Below are positions 1 through 8,182 of a stretch of 24,505 nt of DNA, piece after piece. Origin of the DNA: Prorocentrum cordatum (taxonomy: Eukaryota; Sar; Dinophyceae; Prorocentrales; Prorocentraceae). The notes below the pieces were generated by a model that saw nothing but the letters and a program-made list of their open reading frames with translations, was not told where the DNA came from and ran no database searches. The position numbers and the translations under genes were made by a program. Positions within the stretch are counted from its first letter, which is position 1; the number at the start of each line of letters is the position of its first letter. The DNA is taken from NCBI GenBank assembly GCA_963575745.1, contig CAUYUJ010008537.1:15001-39505 (forward strand). The letters run 5' to 3'.

Positions 1-149
1 ACAAGGCGTGTCCGCGGGCCCGGCGGGTCGTTCTGCTCCAGATCTCACTGCCACTTGCTGCCCTGCAGCCTACATGCCTGCAGCACTCGCGAGGACGGAG
101 GGCCGGCAGCCGTCACAGGGACGGCGGGCTCGAGGTGTTCAGAAAAGGG

Positions 150-150
<1 letters not shown>

Positions 151-189
<39 letters not shown>

Positions 190-241
190 TCATCCTTCTC
201 CTCCTCCTCCTCCTCCTCCTCCTCCTCCTCTTCCTCCTCCT
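151..241. repeat. (TCG)n followed by (CTC)n microsatellite
   Basis: A (TCG)n run at 151-188 passes through CATCATCCTT into a (CTC)n run at about 196-241. It reads as poly-Ser, poly-Arg or poly-Val/Leu on plus and poly-Asp/Glu on minus, so the open frames across it follow from the repeat and are not evidence of a gene. The first 150 bases hold no convincing feature. Confidence 0.9.
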
Positions 242-351
242 CGTCACTCACCTGGTACCCTCATCCAGTCAGCTGCAAGAGGCCTCTGGCCAGGCCTTAG
301 GTGTTGGCAAAAGACTCAGCCTCGACGCGGTGGAGGCCCAGCTCCCTTGGG

Positions 352-567
352 CGCCCGAGTTATCCGGGGTAGCTCGGGTCCGGGGTAACTCGGGCTTGGG
401 TTCCCGAAAAACGAACCCGAGTTAACCCTGACCCGAGTTACCCCTGATGATTCGGGGCTCTGGACGCCCGAAATATCCGGGGTAACTCGGGTCCGGGGTA
501 ACTCGGGTTCGGACTCCCGGAAAACGAACCCGAGTTAGCCCTGACCCGAGTTACCCCTGACGGTTCG
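352..567. repeat. Two tandem 113-bp units, each a foldback
   Basis: The segment starting CGCCCGA at 352 recurs at 465, giving a 113-bp period and two copies that differ at scattered sites. Each unit is itself an imperfect inverted repeat. The left arm (GGGGTA-CTCGGGTC type, 366-398 in copy 1) pairs with the right arm ending TTACCCC at 444; the same holds at 479-557 in copy 2. Arms are about 34 bp around a short loop. I do not recognise the family. It could be a duplicated MITE or a hairpin-forming satellite. Confidence 0.85.
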
Positions 568-629
568 AGGCCCTTGCCATACCGCAGCGCGCACTCGACG
601 ACGAACGGCGGCTGGTTCTCAGTGGGCTC

Positions 630-926
630 GTGCAGCACAGCCAGACGCATGATCAGTTGACTTATCACTTAAGAGACCTGGGCGGCCAGGTTTCCCAGAA
701 GTTCCTTAAGACAAGCCTTGGGCCAAGTCTTCGTGTTAACGCTGGAAGAGCGAAGGAGTTCAAGAGACTGTGCCAGCTGTTCGGCAAGGTGGCCAAGAAA
801 CGCTGGCGCAGCTTTCCGGGGGACGGTTTCGTGATCCGATGCTGGACCCTAGCGCCGCGCGCACTCGTCGCAAAAGTGTGCCGCAACAGCTGCGGGGAGA
901 GGGAGCAGGTCCGGCTCGAAAAATAA
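630..926 (+). other. Possible short coding fragment, unknown
   Basis: An open frame of 98 residues has ordinary amino-acid composition, unlike the low-complexity frames around it. A basic, helical-looking central part contains the motif KEFKRLCQLFGKVAKKRW. No family is recognised. The minus strand also has open frames here (438-668 and 665-886), so the strand is uncertain. It could be a decayed exon or chance in GC-rich DNA. Bases 927-1240 hold nothing I can assign beyond a small near-palindrome around 1139-1161. Confidence 0.2.
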
Positions 927-1240
927 CGCAGAAAACTGGGGTCCAGGGCTCCGCGCGCGGATTTTCACGATGTTGCATTTTTGTTCGCTACGTCCACAGA
1001 CATGCGACCTCCCGACGTTTTCAGGACGGCGCCCCTGGAAGTGCATGACCCTTTCCCTGGGGCCGGCTTCTCCTCCTCCGGGACGCTCTTGCACGGCCCC
1101 GAGGCCCGGCGAGGGCCTCTGGAGGCCCCAAACTGGCGAAAAACCTCCGTCCGGAGTTTTTGTCGACGCGATCCTGTCTGGGTCGGATCTCTGAAGGGGC
1201 CCCAGGACACACAAATAAATACACACAAATAAAAGTATCC

Positions 1241-1310
1241 CCCATATTTTCCCATATTTTCTAGGTTTTTGTCTTCCCCCCCACTTCCCATATTTTCCCA
1301 TATTTTCTGG
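1241..1310. repeat. Direct repeat of CCCATATTTTCCCATATTTT
   Basis: A 24-bp block, itself two CCCATATTTT decamers plus CT(A/G)GG-like ends, occurs at 1241-1264 and again at 1287-1310. It sits in an AT-rich island with CACACAAATAAA just before it, inside very GC-rich surroundings. Bases 1311-1535 are extremely GC-rich (GGCGGCCGG motifs) without a recognisable gene. Confidence 0.8.
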
Positions 1311-1536
1311 GAATCGCAAATTAGTTGTGTCTGTGTGTTTCTTTCCCTCCTGAATCTCAGGGGGATCGCGGGCTGGCTGGCGGAGGCGGCCGGCGGCGGC
1401 CGGCGGCGCCGCCGTCGAGAGGCGGGCCTCGTCCGCTTCCCCGCCCCGGCGCGGCGCCGCGGTGGCGGCCGGGCGGGGCGCGCCGCGAGAAGAGGGGAGG
1501 GGACGCGCGGAGCGGGAGCCCAGAAGGGGGGGAAAG

Positions 1537-1951
1537 GATGAGGATGACGATTGGGATGGGGAAGGATGAGGATGAGGGGAAGGATGGGATGAGGGGAAGG
1601 AGCCCCGAAGAGGGAGAGGGGAAGGATGAGGATGAGGATTGGGATGGGGATGGGGATTGGGGTGGGGATGGGGATGGGGACGAGGACGAGAAGGGAGATG
1701 AGGCTGGGGATGGAGATGAGGCTGATAGTGGGGATGAGGCTGGGGATGGGGATGAGGCTGATAGTGGAGATGAGGCTGGGGATGGAGATTCGGATGATGA
1801 TGGGGATGAGGATGATGATGGGGATGATGATGGGGATGATGATGACGACGATGATGATGACGATGATGATGATGATGAGAATGATAATAAGGATGATGAT
1901 GATGATGAGGAGGAGGAAGAGGATGATGATGGGGATGAGGATGAGGATGAC

Positions 1952-1991
<40 letters not shown>

Positions 1992-2089
1992 CTTATGCTG
2001 ATGATGGGGATGAGGATGATGATGACGACGACGATGATGATGATAATGATGATTATAAGGCTGCTGCTGCTGATGCTGATGACACTGAC

Positions 2090-2120
<31 letters not shown>

Positions 2121-2124
2121 GTGG

Positions 2125-2156
<32 letters not shown>

Positions 2157-2300
2157 ATGATGTTGATGGTGGTGATGGTGATAGTGATGATGGTGGTGAT
2201 GATGATGATTCTGATGCTGATGATGCTGCTGCTGACGATGATGACGGTGATACTGATGATGCTGGTGGTGGGACACAACAGTTGCTCATGGTGATGGCGA
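1537..2300. repeat. Long GAT/GAG/GAC trinucleotide array
   Basis: About 0.75 kb of degenerate trinucleotide repeat. It begins GGATGAGGAT-rich, becomes nearly pure GAT around 1840-2000 and 2080-2270, and contains GGGGAT hexamer blocks near 1620-1680. All six frames stay open for long distances: poly-Asp/Glu on one plus frame, poly-His and poly-Ile on minus frames. The 331-residue acidic frame at 1325-2320 is a by-product of the repeat. Downstream, 2300-2450 is a degenerate ATGATGATG continuation. Confidence 0.9.
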
Positions 2301-2458
2301 TGGTGATAAATACGAGTTGACTTAAGCTGAATGTGAATATGGAGTTTCATGCGAATGCAGCGATGAATAATGATAAGATGAGGATCGCACGCATGATTAT
2401 GAAGATGGACATGCTTATGATGATGGTAATGGGGGTGAGGAAGACAGAGACAGAGAGA

Positions 2459-2488
2459 ACAAAAGAAAAGGGAGAAATGAGGGGGGGG

Positions 2489-2520
<32 letters not shown>

Positions 2521-2583
2521 AAGAAAGAAATAAAGAAAGAAAGAAAGAAAGAAAGAAAGAACGAGAGAGAGAGAGAGAGAGAA
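2459..2583. repeat. (GA)n/(GAAA)n purine tract
   Basis: An almost entirely purine plus strand: AAAAGAAAAGGG, a G9 run, (GA)n, (GAAA)n and again (GA)n. It is strongly purine/pyrimidine strand-asymmetric. No gene. Bases 2584-2810 downstream hold no assignable feature. Confidence 0.9.
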
Positions 2584-2810
2584 CAAACCAACAAAACGTC
2601 GGATGGGGATGGCTTTGAGGATTTGATGGTTCAGGGAGGGCGAGATACACCCATCAACCACACGTCGCCCCGAGCAGAGCTGACACCATGCCTGGCAAAA
2701 CGCCCAATCGATGCAGATATCACGTCGCCCGCCCGACTGGAGAGGCGAATGCCCAGTCGGAAACGTGCGGGGTGGGCGAGGAAGAGAACCAGGAAGAGCG
2801 GGGGAATTCG

Positions 2811-3038
2811 GGGGGAGAAGGAGGGAAGAGGAGGAGGAGGAGGAGGAAGAGGAGGAGGAGGAGGAGGAGAAGCGGAGGAGGAAAAGAAAGAGAGGAGGGG
2901 GAAGCGAAAAGGAGGAGGAGGACGAGGAGGACGAGGAGGAGAAAGAGGAAAAGGAGGATGAGGAAGAGGAGGAGGAGAAGGAGGAGGAGGAGGAGAAGGA
3001 GGAGGAGGAGTAGGAGGAGGAGGAGGAGGAGGAGGAGG
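2811..3038. repeat. (GGA)n-rich purine tract
   Basis: GGA/GAGGA trinucleotides with scattered GAA and GACGAG variants, purine-rich on the plus strand. Open frames across it are poly-Glu/Arg/Gly on plus and poly-Ser/Leu/Pro on minus, and are repeat artefacts. Confidence 0.9.
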
Positions 3039-3477
3039 GATGGCAACGACGACGGCGAGGCGAGGAAATGCAGCAACGAGACCGCGTTTGCTCACACACA
3101 GCTCTAAACGGAAGTTCTAAACTTATCCCTGGACATCAGCTGCATCGAATGGCTTACGGGTCTTGGGGCGCTTACCAGCCTCAAGCCGGGACAGGACCCA
3201 CCTTCTGCTAGGAGGCACGTCATTGGGGTCAGGGCAGGGGGCCGAAGAGGCCCTGCCCACCCTGGCGGACCCGTAGGCCCCGCGCCGCCGACGCCGAACG
3301 ACCGGACCCGTGACGGTAACGTCGTGGCCCCCAGGCGCCAGACACCTCGGCTGGGCCACGACTGGCCCCCGAAAGCCAGAAGGGCCCCCCCAACAAGAGC
3401 CCCGCTTCCGCCCTCGCCGGCAAGACCGTCCAGGCCCCCCCCCCAAGAAGGCCCAGCTTGGGCCGACCCGGACGTAG

Positions 3478-4035
3478 CGCCACGCGCGGAGCCAGACCCA
3501 GACGAGCCGGGAACCCCCCCTTCGCCCCCAAGGGCAGGCACAGCCTCCTCCTCCTCCTCCTCCTCCTCCTCCTCCTCCTCCTCCTCCTCCTCCTCCTCCT
3601 CCTCCTCCTCCTCCTCCTCCTCCTTCTAACAAGGCCCAGCCGAGCACCAAGGCGCAGCCGACCCCAGCCCAGCGGCGGCAGCAGGAACCAAACCCGACGA
3701 GGCCCCAACAGAGCTCCCACCAGGCCCCGCCGCCCGAGGCGCGGAAGGCCCCTTGGCGGAAGGGCTGGCGGCAGCCGCAAGAATCTGGGCCTGCAACTGC
3801 GCAGCCACTGACGCGCGACATCGTCTGTCCGTCCCTCATTCAAATGGCCGCCTCGGCTCGGACGCGGTGGCAGACCTGCGACACCGTCGTCGACGGTGTC
3901 GACCGTCGTCGTCGACGGCGTCGACGGTCCGTCGACAGAACAGACGACCAGGCGACGCGACAAGATCGTGCACATGCAACGGGAGGCCTATCTGATTCAG
4001 ATGCCCAACAGGAAGCCTGGTCGGAGCAGTCGTGA
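3478..4035 (+). CDS. Possible P/Q-rich basic protein fragment, unknown
   Basis: This frame is open for 185 codons from just after a TAG (3475-3477) to the TGA at 4033-4035. It has no recognised domain. The N-terminal side is Arg/Gln/Thr-rich, the (CCT)n tract is read as poly-Pro, and a Gln/Pro/Lys-rich stretch with motifs such as SNKAQPSTKAQPTPAQRRQQ follows. A short less biased segment comes next (LTRDIVCPSLIQMAASARTR), then an Arg/Asp run from the TCG-rich palindromes at 3880-3940. The same frame is also open upstream apart from TAGs at 3277 and 3475, with similar composition, so it may be a decayed longer gene. It resembles a disordered, nucleic-acid-binding tail, which is composition only. 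No start codon can be chosen. The opposite strand is partly open too. Confidence 0.25.
   Translation, partial: RHARSQTQTSREPPLRPQGQAQPPPPPPPPPPPPPPPPPPPPPPPPPPPSNKAQPSTKAQPTPAQRRQQEPNPTRPQQSSHQAPPPEARKAPWRKGWRQPQESGPATAQPLTRDIVCPSLIQMAASARTRWQTCDTVVDGVDRRRRRRRRSVDRTDDQATRQDRAHATGGLSDSDAQQEAWSEQS
3544..3627. repeat. Pure (CCT)n tract
   Basis: About 27 uninterrupted CCT/TCC units, the purest microsatellite in the first half of the window. The lack of interruptions suggests recent expansion. It lies inside the P/Q-rich plus-strand frame, where it would encode poly-Pro. Confidence 0.95.
3880..3937. repeat. Nested GTCGAC palindromes
   Basis: GACACCGTC and GACGGTGTC form a 9-bp-arm hairpin at 3880-3900. 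A second imperfect palindrome follows at once (GACCGTCG ... CGACGGTC), rich in GTCGAC hexamers. Low-complexity TCG composition explains part of this symmetry. Confidence 0.6.
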
Positions 4036-4092
4036 GCACCGCTGTTTTCCGGACCACTGCTCAAGCATGCAACAGCGCTGGACCGCCCAGGC

Positions 4093-5070
4093 CTATTTGG
4101 CATACAGGCGAGCACCAGCCAAGGAGCCCTTATAGAACCTAGCGTGTCCTTTTGGACGCTTCATAAAAAGAGCCCCGAACTTGGCGAAACAGTCAGCCCA
4201 CATATTCCCCACAAGCCACTCGCACGGAAGAGGAGGAAGAGGAGCCTCCGAAGCAGGGAAGAGGGCCGCATCATCAGTCATGTGGGCAGGGCACCAAGCA
4301 AACTCGGGCGGCTCTCGACCTGGGGCCACCGAAGGTGCCGCCACGCCGCCGGACACGCAGCACTGGCGCCCAAATTTCTCTCGAACGCTGCTGCGCGCCA
4401 AGCCTTACCGTCGTGCGCGAACTCCCTCGCTCGCGATGCCTGCGATGCAGCCACTCGCTCGGCTCGCCCCCCACTCTGCTGCGCACCTGCAGGCCCGCCA
4501 TGCACGGCTCTGACTTGGGGCCCCGCTGGCATCTGGCATCACTGCAGACCAGCCGCAGCGACGCAGCCGAGGGACATCACTGTGATTCCCCGAGCCGTCG
4601 GTGAAAACGACGCCACCCCAGGTGTCTAGCGGCGACGACCAATTGCCCCAACAACAGATGGGCGCCTCCACGGGCCGCGGCGGCACCTCAATGTCCGGCC
4701 ATCGCGGGATACCAATGGCCAGCGCACAAGCCTCCACTTCCCGCCGTCCCTCACCAATCGGCCCATGCTCCAACATTGCGCCACGAGCTGCCGCCAACTT
4801 GGGGTCCGTAACACACCCCTCCTCGTCGCCAAGCAGACGTTCAGCGAGAGCAGGACACTGCAAAAAAAACATGGCCAAGCGTCTCGGCCTCGCGCGGGCG
4901 CGCTCTACATTTCTGGTCATCGCAAAAGCCGCGCTTGAAACATTCTGCCTTGGGCCGCAGCGAATCTTACCGCGGGCCACGAAGCGCGCCCGCCCTCCCC
5001 CGCGCGCAGGCGCGGTGCTTTCGGGCCCAGGGCCGCCGACTGGGCGGCTCGGATACGGAGTGCTCAGCAA
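4093..5070 (-). pseudogene. RNase H domain of the retrotransposon, one in-frame stop
   Basis: Two frames (5070-4405 and 4401-4093) are in the same phase and are separated only by TAA at 4405-4407. VVFTDGSG (about 4611-4588) is the classical first RNase H strand with its catalytic Asp, followed by RRCGWSAVM, the matching second strand. WCPAH (4296-4282) matches the V-W-PAH motif, and GNMWADCFAKFGA (4209-4171) matches the C-terminal N--AD--A--GA motif with the last catalytic Asp. Spacing from DGSG to PAH, about 100 residues, is normal. The middle portion (about 4540-4310), which should hold the catalytic Glu and second Asp, is not recognisable and may be frame-shifted. The N-terminal 140 residues are the usual linker between RT and RNase H. 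RNase H removes the RNA strand after reverse transcription; this copy is inactive as written. Confidence 0.75.
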
Positions 5071-5112
5071 CCCGTCTCATCTGCCAGCGCTGGGCCCTTT
5101 GCCTAGGGAGAT

Positions 5113-5532
5113 TCAACCGGGGCTGCGCAAAGGGCAACCTGCGTCAGGGGCGACGATGAGCGAAGAGTTCATCGCCCAGCCGGTCCGCTTGCACGACAGG
5201 ACCACTAGCATCAGCGGCCCGCGCGCCGACGCCCAGGTCAGCTCGTCCTCGCCCGCCTCGACCTTGTCTAGCATCTGGCGCCGAGCCCGCCCCGGCTCGC
5301 CTAGGCCGCCGTGCTGCCCCCAGATCATCCTCGCGCACTGCGTCAGCGGCTCAACGGTCGCTGCAAAAATCGGGTCGTAGTGCGGGTTCTGGCTGGCGAG
5401 GTAGAGCGCGATGCTGCCGCCTCGCCCTTTGGCCCCTGAGCCCGGCAGCCTCGGGGCGCGGCGCGGCCACTTCGGCGGGCGACGCGCCGCTGCGGCGGCC
5501 CCGCGGGCCGCGGCAGGCAGCGAGCCAGTCAA
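5113..5532 (-). pseudogene. RT C-terminal (thumb/connection) segment, frame-shifted
   Basis: The better reading after the RT palm lies in this frame. NPHYDPIFAATVEPLTQCAR (about 5388-5329) matches the DP----A..P...W motif after the palm. LTWASARGPLMLVVLSCK (about 5241-5188), followed by R-T-G-W, matches the W---RGP----L---GW pattern that precedes RNase H in RNase H-bearing LINEs. It overlaps the RT frame by about 180 bases, so the true junction is a frameshift near 5400-5500. The frame ends at a stop at 5113, just before the RNase H frame. The recognition comes from recalled family patterns. Confidence 0.5.
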
Positions 5533-6781
5533 TCACGCGGGCGCTGCCCTGCCGCCTGCCGCGCGCCGCAGCCTCCCCGCGCGTCTCATGCGCGGCCAGC
5601 CGCAGCTTGCCGAGCCCGCCCTTGGCCGCGAGCCCCCCCGCCTTCGCCCCGCTGAGGTCGCGGCCCAACTTCTCCGCGTGACGGCGGGCCTCGATGTTGA
5701 CCCGCTCGCCGAGGGGCCCGGCCGCAGCCTGGCCCTGCCTCGAAGAAGCCACGTCGCCAGACTTCAGCGCCTGCAACTTTGAGCCCACGTCCTCTACGTC
5801 GTGCTCGCGCCGCTTGACGGCCCCCCGCAGAACTCGCGCCCCACGCAAGTCCTGGCCAGCCCGCGGCGCCGAGGCGTCGTCCGCGAGGGTCCTCGGCAGC
5901 GCGTCGCAGCAGGCGGGCCTTTTGAGAGCCGTGGCGGCGCCCGCAACGGAGACCGCCATCGAGTTGGAGCAGCGCGCCAGCATGTCCTGGGGTGCCCCGA
6001 GGCTCCGCGAGAGCGAGCCATGCGCCTTCAACCTCCGCGGCAAGTGGTGGCGCTCGAGAATCGCCCACGCGAGTCGCGCCGTGCACCCCGCCGAGCAGGC
6101 CTCAACTGGCAGGTGCTGCGCGATGAAGCTGTCGCAGGCCTTCCAATCGTCGAGGGGGGCCGCGACGCGATGGCCGCCGTTGAGCCCCGCGATCCCCGCC
6201 TTCAGTTTGCTGCAGGGCGCCGCTGCCGTCGAAGCCCTGCCTGCCCCTCCTGTCCCCCGCGAGTTGGGGGCATCTGCCTGGCCAGCTGCGCGAAATCGTT
6301 GACCTCGCCGCCCAGAGACATAAAAAGGAACCAACCAGCGCAATCTACATGCGCCCTCCCCCGCCTTGGGGGGGCGTACAAATGCTGCGCGCATCCTGGC
6401 GGGTGGCCATTCGCCTAGCTTCTCGCGCTGGCTGAAACACGCCGACGACGCATACATGCCGATGTCATTCAGGCACCAAGGCGCCCGATGGGGCAATGCC
6501 TCTGCCCCGCGGCCGCCCCCGCCTCGAAGCGCAGCGCCGCCGCCCTCAGGCGGTCGACGCCCCTGCTCGGCAGCTCTGCCCAGCTGTCGAAGCCAGGCGG
6601 CTTCTCCAACTCCGACGGCTCGCTGCATCGCCTTACCTCGGTCCACTCTTGCAGCTCCTGATCCGCCAACTGGCGCGGGCTCGCCCGCGCCGTAGCTCGG
6701 CGCGCCTCTGCGGCGGGGGGCAGCCGAGAGAGGCGATGGGCAAAACTCACCGCGCCTCGAGGCCCCTGATGGCCCGGCCAC
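5351..6781 (-). pseudogene. Reverse transcriptase domain, degenerate
   Basis: This frame of 476 codons carries LINE-type RT landmarks in order. EWPPARMRAAFVRPPKAGEG (6412-6353) matches the finger motif P..L..A-V-L-PK. LDDWKACDSF (6154-6125) matches motif A, LD--KAFD, whose Asp binds metal. A segment like PRRLKAHGSLSRSLGAPQ-MLARCSNSM (about 6040-5960) matches the G-SL...AGC-M region. LADD (5887-5876) sits where the catalytic F/YADD box should be. KLQALKSGDVASS (5779-5741) matches the K-------S segment after the box, and LGRDLSGAKAGG (about 5668) the LG-D---G motif. The spacing is right for RT but many conserved residues are changed, including Tyr/Phe to Leu before ADD. After about 5600 the frame turns Arg/Ala-rich and the protein signal moves to another frame. 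Confidence 0.65.
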
Positions 6782-6817
6782 GCCGCGCCTGCTCGCGCTC
6801 CTTCGTGAGCGATGTGG

Positions 6818-7288
6818 TCAGCCTGTCGGACTCACCTGCAATCTTCTGCACTTTGTCCGACCGCGCTGGCCCAGCCGCGCGCCGGGCCCCCCCGTCGAAC
6901 CACGCTGCACCTCCATCGCCAAGTGGTTCCTGACCGCCGCCTCCTTCTGAATGCGGCCATAGTAGCGGCGGGCCTCGATCAGCAGCTCAACGATCGCATC
7001 TAGCTGGTCCCTCGAGAAGGCGGCCAAGGCATGCGCCGAGGTGGCGCGCCCGCCTCGCCGCCGCCATTCAATCGCCCACCCTCGGGTCGCATGGCGTCCG
7101 TCCTCGCGGCGGCCCCCGCGGGCTCGCCCAGCTTGACCTCGGGCCCCCGGGCCCCTCGAACGCAGCGCTTCCTGCGCCCCATGCCGGCGTGAAACCTCAG
7201 CCTCTGCAGCCTTGCCCGTTGCGTCGAACGCCGTCGCCATGCTCTCGCCGTTCTGGGCGTTCGCGACCAGCCAGGGCGCCTGCCTCAT
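6818..7288 (-). pseudogene. Linker between EEP and RT of the retroelement
   Basis: An open frame of 156 codons links the endonuclease and reverse transcriptase parts. It is Arg/Ala/Gly-rich, with one more ordinary helical stretch (FSRDQLDAIVELLIEARRYY, about 7020-6960). It has no catalytic motif. Position and strand place it in the variable region that precedes RT in such elements. The frame differs from that of the RT part, so at least one frameshift lies near 6780-6820. Confidence 0.35.
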
Positions 7289-7962
7289 TCACTCCCCCTC
7301 GGAACGGCGCAGCGCCCGCCGACGCCGCCGCGGCGAACCCGCGCGGCCCAACCGCGACTCCCACGACAGCCTGGCGGCCCACCTTTGGCAGCTGCACGCT
7401 GGCAGGGTGGCGCGGGCGAGGCCGCGTCTGCAGTGGGCGAGCCCTCCGCGCCCTGCCAGCACGTGGGCCCCTTCGGCGCGATGGGGGTCTCCATGGCGGT
7501 CTTGAGCCACGGGCTCCGCGACTCGTCGATCACCATGGCGACCCAGTCAAGCCCGCGCGCGTTGAGGGCCCCCAGGCGGGCCATCAGCTCGCGGACTGCA
7601 CAGGCATCGTTGTCGCCCACGCCCGCCGCGCGCCGCGGGCGCGGGCCGACCGCGATCAGGCCGCCCTTCGCGCCCCAGTGGGCGCACCTAGCCATCGGCC
7701 TCGCCTCCTCGAGCACGTGGCGCGGCTGCAAGGGCGGCGCTGCGACGGGAATCACGCTGCGAGCGCGCGGCGCGACCCCGTCCGAGGTCGCCTGCGCGCC
7801 GGCGCCCGTCGCCTGGGCTGGCGACCATGAGCCGTGCGTGCCAAGATCCCGCACCTCGCCCTGCTACGGACTCACAATGTCCTCCCTGGCCCTGTGCTCC
7901 TGCACCGCGAACAGGTCGCTAAAGGAGAATCGGCGAGGTACTGAGTCCGCCCCTTCGCGCAT
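7285..7962 (-). pseudogene. EEP (APE-like) endonuclease domain, degenerate
   Basis: This resembles the endonuclease/exonuclease/phosphatase domain that nicks target DNA in LINEs. The motif FAVQEHRARED (about 7911-7882) matches the N-terminal QE motif carrying a metal-binding Glu. A TAG at 7864-7866 follows in the same frame. After it come a W-S-P segment like the conserved GW region, a GGLIAVG strand (about 7660) and LDWVAMVIDESRSPW at 7551-7507. The last matches the GD-N-P motif, but with Ser where Asn is expected. GPTCWQG at about 7470-7450 matches the typical P-TC motif just downstream. The final catalytic His region is not recognisable, and the reading turns low-complexity after about 7430. 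With an internal stop and altered active-site residues it cannot be functional as written. Confidence 0.6.
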
Positions 7963-8047
7963 GAGACAGTGACCGTCGTCGAAATACCCTTGGCAGCCTG
8001 CGCGCTGCCCGTCGCAGTGGATGTCCATGTGGCCGCCATCACCACTT

Positions 8048-8153
8048 TCATCGTCATCAGCATCACCATCATCGGCATCGCCACCATCATCATCATCACC
8101 ATCATCATCACCATCGTCATCATGATGATCATCATCATCATCATCATCATCGG
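8048..8153. repeat. (ATC)n microsatellite inside the retroelement
   Basis: CATCAT/CACCATCATC units on the plus strand with a small inversion to GATGATC near 8122-8130. It lies between the ORF1-like and endonuclease parts of the minus-strand retroelement, so it expanded or inserted inside it. Confidence 0.9.
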
Positions 8154-8182
8154 CATTCTAGCCAACCGACCAAGGACTATCA

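Noticed and set aside
1139-1161. AAAAACCTCCG...CGGAGTTTTT as a terminator
   Set aside because: A lone imperfect short palindrome in eukaryote-like DNA, with no gene ending next to it.
1325-2320. 331-codon acidic plus-strand frame
   Set aside because: Poly-Asp/Glu from the same GAT array; no ordinary protein segment is attached.
849-2650. Long minus-strand frames of 475 and 561 codons rich in His or Ile
   Set aside because: They are readings of the GAT-family trinucleotide array and end where it ends.
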